Shown here piece after piece: positions 28,571 through 38,358 of a DNA stretch of 64,000 bases. The stretch comes from Bradyrhizobium cosmicum (lineage in GTDB: Bacteria; Pseudomonadota; Alphaproteobacteria; Rhizobiales; Xanthobacteraceae), in the NCBI RefSeq assembly GCF_007290395.2, contig NZ_CP041656.2, forward strand, positions 4,402,001 through 4,466,000, in the 5' to 3' direction. Position 1 is the stretch's first letter. Every line of letters starts with the position of its first letter. A program made the position numbers and the translations under genes. The notes under the pieces were generated by a model. It saw nothing but the letters and a program-made list of their open reading frames with translations. It had not been told where the DNA came from and did not search any database.

Positions 28571-29854
28571 ATGATCTCGAACTGGCTCGCGGCAGCGCTT
28601 TCCCGCCGCAATATCCATTACGGCTGGGTGATGGTCGGCGTGACCTTCCTCACCGCGCTGATCAGCGCGGGCACGGTCGGTGCGCCCGGCGTGTTCATCG
28701 TTCCCCTGCAGCAGGAGTTCGGCTGGAGCACGGCGCAGATTTCCTCCGCGCTCTCGATTCGCTTCATCCTGTTCGGGCTGATGGCGCCGTTCGCCGCGGC
28801 GCTGCTCAACCGCTACGGCTTGCGCAACGTCACGCTCACGGCGCAGTTCATCGTGGTCTCGGCGCTCGTGCTTTCACTCGGCATGACCGAGGTCTGGCAA
28901 CTCGTCGCGCTGTGGGGCGTGGTGATCGGCATCGGCACCGGCATGACCGCGCTGGTGCTGGGCGCGACCATCGCGACGCGCTGGTTCGCGGCGCGGCGCG
29001 GCCTGGTCGTCGGCATCCTGACCGCGAGCGTCGCCACCGGCCAGCTCGTCTTCCTGCCGCTGCTCGCAAGCCTGACCGAACGTTACGGCTGGCGGCTGGC
29101 GCTCGGCTTCGTCTGCATCGCGCTTGGCGTGTCCGCCCTTGCAGTCTTGCTCGCAATGCGCGACAGGCCGAGCGATGTGGGCCTGCGTCCGTTCGGTGAC
29201 GAAGGCACCGAGCCCCTGCCCGTGCCGCCGGTCAACCATGGCTCGATCACGGGCGTGGCGCTCGGCACGCTGCGCGATGCCTCGAAGTCGCGCGCGTTCT
29301 GGATCCTGTTCGCGACCTTCTTCGTCTGCGGCGCCTCGACCAACGGGCTCGTCCAGGTGCATTTGATCCCGATGTGCCTCGATTTCGGCATCCCGCAGGT
29401 GCAGGCCGCGAGCCTGCTCGCCGCCATGGGCATCTTCGACTTCTTCGGCACCATCATGTCGGGCTGGCTGTCGGACCGCTACGACAATCGCTATCTGCTG
29501 TTCTGGTACTACGGCCTGCGCGGGCTCTCGCTGCTCTTCCTGCCCTTCAGCGATTTCTCGTTCTACGGGCTGTCGCTGTTCGCGATGTTCTACGGGCTCG
29601 ACTGGATCGCGACGGTGCCGCCGACGGTGCGCCTCACGGCGCAGAAGTTCGGACCCGAGCGCGCCAATCTGGTGTTCGGCTGGATCTTCGCCGGCCATCA
29701 GCTCGGCGCGGGCACTGCGGCTTTCGGCGCGGGCCTGTCGCGGACGCTGCTGCAGAGCTACCTGCCCGCCTTCTTCGTAGCTGGCGCGCTCTGCGTGTTC
29801 GCCGCGCTGATCGTTCTCGCGATCTCGCGGCAGCCCAAGCCGGTGGTGGCTTAA
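28571..29854 (+). CDS. MFS transporter, monocarboxylate/OFA-like
   Basis: 427 residues with 12 predicted membrane helices. It opens with HYGWVMVGVTFLTALISAG and EFGWSTAQISSALSIR, the pattern of the OFA/MCT branch that carries organic anions, and has the mid-loop signature GWLSDRYDNRYLL. It acts in the inner membrane. The substrate is likely a small carboxylate, by family only. It stands alone between the thiolase and a convergent secreted protein gene. Confidence 0.85.
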   Translation: MISNWLAAALSRRNIHYGWVMVGVTFLTALISAGTVGAPGVFIVPLQQEFGWSTAQISSALSIRFILFGLMAPFAAALLNRYGLRNVTLTAQFIVVSALVLSLGMTEVWQLVALWGVVIGIGTGMTALVLGATIATRWFAARRGLVVGILTASVATGQLVFLPLLASLTERYGWRLALGFVCIALGVSALAVLLAMRDRPSDVGLRPFGDEGTEPLPVPPVNHGSITGVALGTLRDASKSRAFWILFATFFVCGASTNGLVQVHLIPMCLDFGIPQVQAASLLAAMGIFDFFGTIMSGWLSDRYDNRYLLFWYYGLRGLSLLFLPFSDFSFYGLSLFAMFYGLDWIATVPPTVRLTAQKFGPERANLVFGWIFAGHQLGAGTAAFGAGLSRTLLQSYLPAFFVAGALCVFAALIVLAISRQPKPVVA

Positions 29855-30046
29855 GCCATCCTCAGCCTGTTCAGCAATCAACTGTTACAAATCGGAGTGA
29901 GCCCGAGACGGAGAGAGGACCGCCGCCAGCTGCTCGGGGAGTGTCAACGTCCAGGGGCCGAGGCGACGGTCCTCAGGCGCGAGAATCTGGGAATTCCTGA
30001 GCCCGAACGGAACGATAGCGGTTGCGATGCCTCTCCACCAAGCGGA

Positions 30047-30080
30047 GAAGAATTGCTGCGTATGAAGAATTGTTGCGCAT
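30047..30080. repeat. Tandem direct repeat, 2 x 17 bases
   Basis: GAAGAATTGCTGCGTAT is followed immediately by GAAGAATTGTTGCGCAT (15 of 17 identical) in the noncoding space before the convergent secreted-protein gene. Confidence 0.7.
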
Positions 30081-30088
30081 GAACCAAA

Positions 30089-30583
30089 TCACTTCGCTTC
30101 CTTGTTCAACTCGATCGCGACCTCCGACATCCAGGACCCCGGCGCTTCCATCAGGAAGGATTGATGGTTGCTCCTGGTCTGGATCGTCACCAGCGCAGCT
30201 ACGGTGTTTCCCTCAATTCGCGCCTCGATCAGGCCGTCCCTGTTCGTGCCGTAGACCTTGCCGCCCTGCCGGTATTCGCTCTCGAACCAGTTGCCGGAAA
30301 GCTCCGTCCCGCTCTGCTCGATGTTCGCGGACAAGACCATCTTGTACGCATCGCTCGCGCAGCGCAGGTCCAGCGTCAACGACCGTCCGGGCCTGGTGAT
30401 GTTGTAAGCCACCTTGCAGCGAACCTTCTCGCGTGGGCCGTCCGAGGGCTTCATCATGCCGATGCCAAACCATGCGCCGGCCAAACCGTCGAACACTGGC
30501 TCTGCGCGCAACGGACCGATGCCGACGAGCGCGAGGCACGCAGCACCAATGCCCATGCGCACCACCGAAGACTTAAAAAGCAT
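30089..30583 (-). CDS. Secreted protein of unknown function
   Basis: 164 residues. N-terminal signal peptide MLFKSSVVRMGIGAACLALV with a probable signal-peptidase site near ALVGIGPLRA-EP. The mature part is mostly beta, with two cysteines (KVRCKVAY and LRCASDAY) that could form a disulfide. The pattern GTELSGNWFESEYRQGG suggests a small beta-barrel or lipocalin-like shape, but I do not recognise a family. Periplasmic by inference. The ATG at 30583 was chosen because the signal peptide starts there. Confidence 0.6.
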   Translation of the reverse strand: MLFKSSVVRMGIGAACLALVGIGPLRAEPVFDGLAGAWFGIGMMKPSDGPREKVRCKVAYNITRPGRSLTLDLRCASDAYKMVLSANIEQSGTELSGNWFESEYRQGGKVYGTNRDGLIEARIEGNTVAALVTIQTRSNHQSFLMEAPGSWMSEVAIELNKEAK

Positions 30584-30709
30584 TCCATCGATCCTGATAT
30601 TGAGTCCACGCACGTCCCTATGCCCGAACAGCCGCGGGATATTGACGAAGATGTTTAGAGATGTTGCAGAGATTGCCTGAACATTGCCGGGCGACGTATG
30701 GACAGCGCG

Positions 30710-32161
30710 TCAATCTGTGATGAAGCCGATATCGCTGCGACGGGTCCCCGTTGATCCTGTTCGGCCGTAAAGGCGATTGATGCTGCCAATGAGATTGGCT
30801 TGCGGATCGCTCGAGCCGACGAAGCCGTCATCCGGGCGCGAGAGCTCTCTCGGGCTCACGGCGCGAACGAGGTAAGGCGTCACGAGAACGACGAGCTCGG
30901 TCTGGTTGTTGACAAAGTCCTGACTCCTGAAGAGCGCGCCCAGCAGCGGCACCTGCATCAGCCCGGGCAAGCCATTCACGGCTCGCTTGGTCTGGTCCTG
31001 AATCAGGCCGGCGATTGCCATGGACCCGCCGGAGGGAATCTCGAGCGTGCTCTCGGCCCGGCGCGTCTTGATGGACGGGACGGTCAGAGAGTTGGTCGTG
31101 TTGTCGCTCACCGCCTGGGACAAGGTGATCGAATTCTCGTTCGAGAGGTCCGACACCTCGGTCATCAGGTGCAGGCTGATGCGGCCTTCCGCCAGAACGA
31201 CCGGCGTGAAGCTCAACGACATTCCGAATTTCTTGAAGCTGATTTGGGTCGTGCAGACATGGGTTGTCGGGTCGCAGGAGTACCCAGCGGGCACGGGAAA
31301 CTCGCCGCCAGAGACGAAAGTAGCGGCCTCTCCAGATATCGCTGTCAGCGTGGGTTCCGCCAGGGTGCGTACGACGCCCGCCTTCTCCATCGCCCTCAGC
31401 GTGGCCGTCGTTCCCCCGGCCGACAGGGTGACGTTGTTGCCGTCGACGAGGTTCTTGCCGTAGGCCGTGAACGGGTTCGAATTGGCGAGGCTTACAACCG
31501 ACGTGCCTGAACTGAGACTGGTGCTGAGATCGACGCCAAGCTGCTTCACGATCTCGCGTGAGATCTCGGCGACCGTCACTTTCAACATGACCTGGTCACG
31601 GCCCCGAACCGCGATCGAGTTGACGACCTTGTCGGCCGCACCCGTCAGGCGGGAGGCAATATCGTTGGCCTGTTGGGCTTCGAGGGGCGTCGCGACGGTG
31701 CCGGTCAGGATGACCCCATCGCCGACGCCGTCAATCTGGACATTGGCCGCGGGAAGCGCCTGCTTCAGCGCGGCACGAACACCGTTCAGGTCACGCTTGA
31801 CGGCGATGTCGTAGGCGACGATCGATTGGCCGGCGGTATCGAAGAACACCACGTTGGTTTGCCCGATAGCAGCACCGATGATGTAGGCGCGCTGCGCCGA
31901 TCGAAGCACGACGTTGGCGATCTTGGGGTCTGCGACCAGCACATCCTTCACGTCGCGGGGAAGATCGATCACCATCGATTTGCCCACGCCGAGGGACACA
32001 AACCTCGCATCGGACTGGCCGATCGCGCCGCCTTGTCTCAGGGATCTGGGGTCCGCAGCGTTCGTCCCAGACGACGATCCACATGAAACAATCGCCAGAA
32101 CAAGCAGTACGAGAAGCCAGTGCCGGGAAGCGCGTAACGACAGTCCGGCGCCCGCATACAT
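30710..32161 (-). CDS. Orphan CpaC/RcpA-like secretin with lipobox
   Basis: 483 residues. The N-terminal region is a pilus-formation domain (FVSLGVGKSMVIDLPRDVKDVLVADP, quoted here by its ends FVSLGVGKSM and KDVLVADP), then a BON-like segment (~110-185), then the secretin core ending near LVVLVTPYLVRAV. Such proteins form the outer-membrane ring of Tad/Flp pili. A lipobox I24-V25-S26-C27 suggests a lipoprotein that would not need a separate pilotin. No other tad/cpa gene is in the window. GAAGGA precedes the ATG. It is divergent from the STAND regulator across 443 bases. Confidence 0.85.
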   Translation of the reverse strand: MYAGAGLSLRASRHWLLVLLVLAIVSCGSSSGTNAADPRSLRQGGAIGQSDARFVSLGVGKSMVIDLPRDVKDVLVADPKIANVVLRSAQRAYIIGAAIGQTNVVFFDTAGQSIVAYDIAVKRDLNGVRAALKQALPAANVQIDGVGDGVILTGTVATPLEAQQANDIASRLTGAADKVVNSIAVRGRDQVMLKVTVAEISREIVKQLGVDLSTSLSSGTSVVSLANSNPFTAYGKNLVDGNNVTLSAGGTTATLRAMEKAGVVRTLAEPTLTAISGEAATFVSGGEFPVPAGYSCDPTTHVCTTQISFKKFGMSLSFTPVVLAEGRISLHLMTEVSDLSNENSITLSQAVSDNTTNSLTVPSIKTRRAESTLEIPSGGSMAIAGLIQDQTKRAVNGLPGLMQVPLLGALFRSQDFVNNQTELVVLVTPYLVRAVSPRELSRPDDGFVGSSDPQANLIGSINRLYGRTGSTGTRRSDIGFITD

Positions 32162-32604
32162 AGCAATTGTCCTTCACGTCTCATCCGAAAGGGGGCATCA
32201 CGGATCCTTCGCAAGAGCACGTGGCGGCCAACACGGATTGAACGTCGCAGATCGGGCGTTCGGGCGCATCCGGCGCAACCGAAACAAAATTGAGGTCACC
32301 GACACACGAGCGAAAAGAACGCCCAAATCCCGCCCCAATGATCGATGCCCCCGGAACGTAACCTTCTTTGCGCCCAGGTTCGGGATCGCTTCGCACAGTC
32401 CGTTATCCGGCCGCGCCAGGCACGAACCAGTGGCTCGAGATCGGCCGTCCCTCGCGGCCGCACGGGCTGGCTCTTTGCCACTCTGACGGGCAGCAGACCG
32501 CACTTGCCAAATCGCACGACGCATCCGCTGCCGCGCCGATACGCAACATGGCCAGACCGCACCCGATGCCATAGACTCTGCATTGGACGTGTTGGGAGGC
32601 AACC
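32162..32604. other. 443-base divergent intergenic region, secretin / STAND regulator
   Basis: It holds the promoters of both genes. I see no RNA gene and no dispersed repeat. A 134-codon frame on the minus strand has no ribosome site and biased composition, so I do not call it. A weak TGGCCA-17-TAGACT pair lies just before the regulator start. Confidence 0.5.
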
Positions 32605-35475
32605 TTGCGCCCGGTCAGCGAAGGCGCTTACCTTTTTGACGAGTATCGTTTTTTTCCCCGGAGGCAATTGCTGCTGCGGGGTCAGGCTCCGGTTCGGGTC
32701 GGGGCGCGCGCGCTCGATCTGCTTCAGGTGTTGCTCGAACGGCAGGGTGAACTGGTCAGCAAGGCCGATCTGATCCGGTTCGCATGGCCCGACACATTCG
32801 TGCATGAGAGCAATCTGAAGGTGAATATCGCGGCCCTGCGCCGATCACTGCCGCAGGACAAGGCCGATCTCCCCTACATCATCACCGTTCCCGGCCGCGG
32901 CTATCGCTTTGCCGCGCCTGTGCGGTTCGAGACGGCGTCTGCCTCGTCGGTAGCACCCTCCCATGGCGGCGGCGGCTTGGAGCGGCAGCTGCAAGGGTCA
33001 CACCTGCTGATCGGGCGCGAAGACGATGTCGGCGAAGTCACCAGGCGCGTGTGTGATCGCGGCTTTGTCACCATCGTCGGTCCCGCTGGCGTCGGCAAGA
33101 CGAGCCTCGCCGTCGCAGCCGCGCGGGAGCTGACAGAACGCTTCAATGACGGTGTCTGCTTCGTCGATCTCGCTGCGATTAATGATGCGCAGTTGGTGTG
33201 CGCGGCCATCGCGTCCGCCCTGGGATCCGCCGCCGGAGTGATCGATCTGCTCGTCGGGATCGTCGACGCCGTGCGGTCTAAAAACATGCTGCTAATTTTG
33301 GACAATTGCGAGCATGTGCTGACGACCTCGGCGCTCGTGGCCGAGCACATGCATCTCGCGGTGCCCGAGATCGGTATCATCGCGACCAGCCGCGAGCCGT
33401 TTCGATCGAAGACCGAGAATGTATACCGGCTTGCCCCGCTTCGCTGTCCCTCGGATGAGGTAGGCCTCGACGGACGACAGGCCATGGCGTTCCCGGCGGT
33501 CGAGCTGTTCGTCACACGCGCGCAGGAGGCCGCAGGCTATGGTCTGAGCGATTCCGACGTCTCCGTCATCGTCGATATCTGCCGGCGGCTGGATGGAATT
33601 CCCCTCGCGATCGAGCTTGCGGCGCCGCGGCTGAAGAGCTGCGATCCAGCTTCCCTGTTGCGACATCTTAAAGACAGTTTCGATCTCCTGAACTACGGTC
33701 CGCGAACCGCGCCGCTTCGACACCAGGCTCTGCAGGCGACGCTGGACTGGAGTTATCGGCTTTTATCCGAGGCCGAGGCCTCACTGTTGCGTCATCTGTC
33801 CGTGTTCGCCGGACTGTTCACGACCGAGGACGTGCTCGGCATCACCAGCGACATCGTCGCGTCGCCGGGCGAGACCGCCGCTTGCCTCGACAACCTCGCA
33901 TCGAAGTCGCTGGTCTCGCAGACACTCTCGGGCGGCAAGGCTGCGTACAGGCTGCTCGACACGACCAAAACCTATGCTGCAGAGCGGCTGCGTGCGGAAG
34001 GTGAACATAGGCGCGCCTGCGAGAGCCATGCCGTCTATATGCTCGACCTGTTCGAACGTGCCGAGGCGGAATGGACGTGGCTGGCACGGGAAGACTGGAT
34101 GACGACCTACGGCCGGCACGCCAACGACCTGCGCAACGCGATCGACTGGGCTTTCGGCGCGGATGGCGATGTCGAGACTGGCCTCCGACTATCCGCCGCA
34201 GCGATCCCGCTCTGGGATGAACTCTCGTCGGTGGCCGAATGCCGGCAACGCGTGCGCACGGCGCTGGACGCCGCCAAGCTGACGGCTCATCCAGATCTCG
34301 AGGTGCGGATGAAACTGGCGACTGCCCACGCCCGAAGCCTGACTTTCACCGAACGGCTCGATCCGGAGGCCGAAGGTGCGTGCCGCGAGAGCGTGAGGCT
34401 GGCCGAGCTGAAGGGCGATGCGGACTATCAGCTCCGTGCGGTATGGGGCCTTGCGGTCCTCCAGTCATTCGCCGGGCGTCACCGCGACGTTCTGGCGAGC
34501 CTCGATCGCTTCGATGCGATCAGCGAGCGGACGAAGGACAGCGCCGCCGCATCCTCAGGCGCGCGGTTTCGCATCATGACGCAGTTCTATCGCGGCGATA
34601 TCGTCGGCGCCCACGCCTCCCTGAAGCGGCTCGCCAGACAGCACGACAGTCCTGCGGAGCGCACGCGCATATCTCGTTTCCAAGTCGATCCCTACGTGGT
34701 GATCCGCGTCTCGCTCGCCTTCGTCGGATGGGTACGCGGGGATACGCTCGAAGCCGTCAAGGCTGCCAGAGCCGCCGTCGACGGCGCCGCCGCAACCGAG
34801 CATCTGGTGACACAGTCCAACGCTCTTGCCCTGGCCTCCATTCCGATTGCGATCTGGAGAGGCGATATCGACACGGCCGAGCAGCATCTCAACCTGCTCG
34901 ACGACAATCTCAACCGGAGGAACCTCGCGAGTTGGGCGCCGCTCAGCCACTTCTTCCGCGCTGTGATAGGGCATCATCGCGGAAGTGCGGATGCGGTCGA
35001 GCAGATGCGCGTCGCTGCCAACGAGATCCTCGACAGCAAATTCCTGATCCGCGCGCCGATCTACCTCGGCATGCTCGCGGAAGCGGCGCTTGAGCGCGGC
35101 CGGATTGAGCTCGCGCGCGAGAGCATTGCGGCGGCCATCACGCATGCGGACCAACTGGATGAGACATGGTGCCGGCCCGAGCTGCTCCGGGTCCTCGGAT
35201 GTATCGAACTTCAGCGGGGCGATCGCGCGCGCGGAGAGCAGGCCCTGATCAGCGCGGTGCAGACAGCGGAAGCGTCAGGCGCCCTCTCCTTCCAGCTCCG
35301 CGCCGCGACCGACCTCGGCAATGTCTGGACGGAGAGCGGAGCTGCTTCTGCGGCCGTAGCGATGCTTGATCCAATCTGCCGGCAGTTTGCGCAGGACGGC
35401 ACAGGCAAAGACGTCGCGAGAGCCCGTCGCCTGCTCGATCGTTTAGAGATCGAGGCCTCATCCGGTCGCGCGTAG
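32605..35475 (+). CDS. Winged-helix / STAND ATPase regulator with TPR-like C-terminus
   Basis: 956 residues. Residues ~8-105 are an OmpR/CadC-type winged helix (VGARALDLLQVLLERQGELV ... PGRGYRFAAPV). A STAND NTPase follows: P-loop GPAGVGKTS (159-167), Walker B MLLILDNCEH (228-237), IIATSREPFR and GLPLAIEL-like GIPLAIELAAPRL. From ~480 to the end, helical repeats resemble TPRs. Such proteins act as ATP-controlled, ligand-sensing transcription switches. It has no receiver domain. The start is TTG, fixed by GGGAGG six bases ahead; no in-frame ATG fits. It is divergent from the secretin, its most likely target. Confidence 0.85.
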   Translation: MRPVSEGAYLFDEYRFFPRRQLLLRGQAPVRVGARALDLLQVLLERQGELVSKADLIRFAWPDTFVHESNLKVNIAALRRSLPQDKADLPYIITVPGRGYRFAAPVRFETASASSVAPSHGGGGLERQLQGSHLLIGREDDVGEVTRRVCDRGFVTIVGPAGVGKTSLAVAAARELTERFNDGVCFVDLAAINDAQLVCAAIASALGSAAGVIDLLVGIVDAVRSKNMLLILDNCEHVLTTSALVAEHMHLAVPEIGIIATSREPFRSKTENVYRLAPLRCPSDEVGLDGRQAMAFPAVELFVTRAQEAAGYGLSDSDVSVIVDICRRLDGIPLAIELAAPRLKSCDPASLLRHLKDSFDLLNYGPRTAPLRHQALQATLDWSYRLLSEAEASLLRHLSVFAGLFTTEDVLGITSDIVASPGETAACLDNLASKSLVSQTLSGGKAAYRLLDTTKTYAAERLRAEGEHRRACESHAVYMLDLFERAEAEWTWLAREDWMTTYGRHANDLRNAIDWAFGADGDVETGLRLSAAAIPLWDELSSVAECRQRVRTALDAAKLTAHPDLEVRMKLATAHARSLTFTERLDPEAEGACRESVRLAELKGDADYQLRAVWGLAVLQSFAGRHRDVLASLDRFDAISERTKDSAAASSGARFRIMTQFYRGDIVGAHASLKRLARQHDSPAERTRISRFQVDPYVVIRVSLAFVGWVRGDTLEAVKAARAAVDGAAATEHLVTQSNALALASIPIAIWRGDIDTAEQHLNLLDDNLNRRNLASWAPLSHFFRAVIGHHRGSADAVEQMRVAANEILDSKFLIRAPIYLGMLAEAALERGRIELARESIAAAITHADQLDETWCRPELLRVLGCIELQRGDRARGEQALISAVQTAEASGALSFQLRAATDLGNVWTESGAASAAVAMLDPICRQFAQDGTGKDVARARRLLDRLEIEASSGRA

Positions 35476-35544
35476 TCTCCCTGGATGGACTGAACATAAT
35501 TGCGTGCCTGCTGTGCTTACCAGGCCGCGCCGGTTCCGCATGTC

Positions 35545-35572
35545 TTGACCGTACGTTTTTACCACATTTAAC
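35545..35572 (+). promoter_or_regulatory. Possible promoter of iorAB unit
   Basis: TTGACC, 16 bases, TTTAAC, about 60 bases before the iorA start. The spacing is slightly short, so this is a tentative call. Confidence 0.35.
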
Positions 35573-35631
35573 CGCAGGCCTTTCTTCACCTCGTTAGATT
35601 GCTGCACGACGATTGGTAAGGACGCACCGAC

Positions 35632-36096
35632 ATGATCGAACTCACCGTCAATGGGACCAGGCATCGAGTCGATGTCGTTCCCGAGATGCCCCTGCTCTGG
35701 GTCCTCCGCGACGAGCTCGGCATCACCAGTCCCAAATACGGCTGCGGGGTCGCGCAATGCGGCACCTGCACCGTCCAGATCGACGGCATGGCCGTGCGGT
35801 CCTGCCAGGCCCATATCGGCGAGGTCGCGGGCAAGTCGGTCGTCACGCTCGAAGGCCTGGAGAAAAAGGAGCAGAACCCGGTCATTCAGGCCTGGATCGA
35901 ACATCAGGTGCCGCAATGCGGCTACTGCCAGACCGGCCAGATCATGCAGGCGATCTCGTTGCTCGATCTGATCTCCAATCCGACGGACGACGAGATCAAC
36001 CAGGTGATGTCCGGCAATCTCTGCCGCTGCGGCACCTATCCGCGCATCCGCGCGGCGATCCACGCCGCCGCCGCGAAGAAAATGGCGGAGAAGTAA
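35632..36096 (+). CDS. iorA: (2Fe-2S) subunit of aldehyde/isoquinoline oxidoreductase
   Basis: 154 residues. A plant-type [2Fe-2S] domain (YGCGVAQCGTCTVQ, ~40-60) is followed by the helical [2Fe-2S] domain (CGYCQTGQ and NLCRCGTY, ~103-140), as in the small subunits of molybdenum hydroxylases. It passes electrons from the Mo site outward. It is translated just before the large subunit, with one base between stop and start. The assignment to the Ior type rests on the two-subunit layout and partner length. Confidence 0.92.
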   Translation: MIELTVNGTRHRVDVVPEMPLLWVLRDELGITSPKYGCGVAQCGTCTVQIDGMAVRSCQAHIGEVAGKSVVTLEGLEKKEQNPVIQAWIEHQVPQCGYCQTGQIMQAISLLDLISNPTDDEINQVMSGNLCRCGTYPRIRAAIHAAAAKKMAEK

Positions 36097-36097
36097 G

Positions 36098-38350
36098 ATG
36101 GGCCACATGCAGGACCTCTCCCGACGCGCCTTCGTTTTCGGCTCCGCCGCCATCGCCGGCGGCATCGCCTTCGGCGCCTATGGCACGGCTGAAGCGGCTG
36201 CCACCGCCGGTGACAATCCGTTGGTCGCTGGCCTCGGGCCGAATTCCGTGACCTTCAATCCCTGGGTCGAGATCAGCCCGGACAAGATCACGCTGATCGC
36301 CCAGCATGCCGATATCGGCCAGGGTGTCGGCTCGATCCAGCCGATCATGATCGCCGAGGAGATGGACCTCGATCCCGACCAGTTCGAAGTTCGCTTCGCC
36401 GGCCCCAGTCCCGCCTATTTCAACACCGGTTTTGCAGACGAACTCGCGCCGTTCGTGGCTGCGGACCAAAGTCCCGCCGCCGAGGAAGCGCGCGCCAAGA
36501 TGCTCGAATGGCTGAGACAGGCCGGCCTGCAGATGACCGGCGGCTCGAGCACGCTACCGGACACTTATGAAAAGCTGCGCGTGGCGGGCGCCGTCGCACG
36601 CGAGACGCTGAAGGCTGCCGCCGCCAAACGCTCGGGTATCGCTGTGGCCGACCTGCGTACCCAATCGGGCCACGTGATCCTGCCCAACGGCACCAGGATC
36701 GCCTATGTCGATCTCTGCGCGGACGCCGCGAAGATTCCACCGGTGCTCGATGCCAAGCCGCGCGATCCGTCGAAATGGCGCATGCTGGGCAAGCCGATGA
36801 CGCGCCTCGATATCCGCGACAAGGTCATGGGGGAGCTGAAGTTCGGCATCGACATGAAGATGGAGGGCATGCTGTACGCCGCCGTCAAGCTGAACCCCGG
36901 CAAGGGCCAGCCCCTGAAGTCATATGACGCCAGCAAGGCGCGCGCGATGCCCGGGGTCAAGAAGGTCCTCGAACTCAAGACTGGCATAGCCGTGATCGCC
37001 ACCAACAGCTGGTACGCCATGAAGGCGGCCGACGCCGTCATGTGCGAGTGGATGCCCTCGGCCTATCCCGCCGAGCAGGCCGATCATTGGAAGGTGCTGG
37101 AATCCTCCTTCAAGCCTGAATTCCTCGGCAAGGAGTGGCGGAAGATCGGCGATATCGACGCCGCGCTGAAGACGGGCAAGCTCGTCGAGGCCGAATATCG
37201 CGCGCCTTACGTGGCACATCAGCCGCTCGAGCCGCTGAACGGGATCGGCCTCGTCACCGACAAGGGAATGGAAATCTGGGTCGGCCATCAGAGCCCCCGC
37301 TTCGTGCAATATGTCGCGGCAACCGCGATCGGCCTCAAGCCGGAGCAAGTCACCTTCCACAATCAATGGACCGGTGGAAGCTTTGGCCATCGTCTCGAAT
37401 ACGAGAACGTCCGCGTTCTCGCCGAGATCGCCAGTCAGATGAAGGGAACGCCGATCAAGCTGGTGTTCTCGCGCGAGGAGGATTTCCTTCAGGACATCCC
37501 ACGGCAGATTGCGATCGCCCGGCACCGCGGCAGCGTCGACAAGAGCAGGATCGTCGCGGCCGACCTCCAAGTTGCCTCAACGGCTCCGTTCAAGGGGCTG
37601 CTCGAGCGTTCGGGCACACCAACAAAGGATCCCGACGGGCAATTGGCCGCAGGTCTGTGGAACGTTTATTACGACATCCCCAATTTCCGGGGCACGAGCT
37701 ACGAGGCGCAAGGACTGTCGCCATGCACCACATGGCGCTCGGTCGGCGCCTCGACCTCGGGCTTCTTCACCGAAAGCTTCATCGACGAGCTGATCCATGC
37801 GGCGGGTCTCGATCCCATGAAGGCGCGCATCACGATGTGCACCGTACCACACTATCGCAAGGTGCTGGAAACGGTTGCGGAGATGTCGGACTGGAAGGGG
37901 CCGCTTGGCAACGGCCGCGGGCGCGGTGTTGCCTTCGTCGAGTCGTTCGGGACGCCGACGGCCGAGGTCGTCGAAGTGACGAAGACGGAGCGAGGCATCC
38001 GGATCGACAAGGTCTGGGTCGCCGTCGATGTCGGCAAGGTCATCGACCCCGTCAATTTCGAGAACCAGGTGCAGGGCGGCGTCATCTGGGGGCTTGGCCA
38101 TGCCATCAATTGCGAGCTCACTTACGCTAACGGCGCGGTGCAGCAGACCAACTACAACCACCATGAAGCCATGCGGATCTACCAGTGCCCGGTGATCGAA
38201 GTTCGCGGGCTTGAGAACGATCCAAAGGTGAGAGGCCTCGGCGAGCCGCCCGTCCCTCCTGCGGCACCGGCGCTCGCCAATGCGATCTTCGCGGCGACCG
38301 GCCAGCGTATCCGCGAAATGCCCTTCAACAAGTTCATCGATTTCGTGTGA
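36098..38350 (+). CDS. iorB: Molybdopterin-binding subunit, isoquinoline 1-oxidoreductase beta-like, Tat-exported
   Basis: 750 residues. A twin-arginine signal (DLSRRAFVFGSAAIAGG, ~6-22) sends the folded Mo-cofactor complex to the periplasm, probably carrying IorA with it. The Mo-cofactor domains show GSFGHRLEYENV, CTTWRSVGASTSGFF and the catalytic glutamate in RGLGEPPVPPAAPA near the end. It lacks an FAD subunit, like other Ior-type enzymes, which hand electrons to cytochrome c. The real substrate may be an aldehyde or N-heterocycle. It is followed 8 bases later by a di-haem cytochrome gene. Confidence 0.9.
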   Translation: MGHMQDLSRRAFVFGSAAIAGGIAFGAYGTAEAAATAGDNPLVAGLGPNSVTFNPWVEISPDKITLIAQHADIGQGVGSIQPIMIAEEMDLDPDQFEVRFAGPSPAYFNTGFADELAPFVAADQSPAAEEARAKMLEWLRQAGLQMTGGSSTLPDTYEKLRVAGAVARETLKAAAAKRSGIAVADLRTQSGHVILPNGTRIAYVDLCADAAKIPPVLDAKPRDPSKWRMLGKPMTRLDIRDKVMGELKFGIDMKMEGMLYAAVKLNPGKGQPLKSYDASKARAMPGVKKVLELKTGIAVIATNSWYAMKAADAVMCEWMPSAYPAEQADHWKVLESSFKPEFLGKEWRKIGDIDAALKTGKLVEAEYRAPYVAHQPLEPLNGIGLVTDKGMEIWVGHQSPRFVQYVAATAIGLKPEQVTFHNQWTGGSFGHRLEYENVRVLAEIASQMKGTPIKLVFSREEDFLQDIPRQIAIARHRGSVDKSRIVAADLQVASTAPFKGLLERSGTPTKDPDGQLAAGLWNVYYDIPNFRGTSYEAQGLSPCTTWRSVGASTSGFFTESFIDELIHAAGLDPMKARITMCTVPHYRKVLETVAEMSDWKGPLGNGRGRGVAFVESFGTPTAEVVEVTKTERGIRIDKVWVAVDVGKVIDPVNFENQVQGGVIWGLGHAINCELTYANGAVQQTNYNHHEAMRIYQCPVIEVRGLENDPKVRGLGEPPVPPAAPALANAIFAATGQRIREMPFNKFIDFV

Positions 38351-38358
38351 GGCGCGCC

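Noticed and set aside
32198..32602. 134-codon minus-strand frame in the secretin/regulator intergenic region
   Set aside because: No ribosome site, arginine-rich random-like composition, and it overlaps the promoter region of the STAND regulator.
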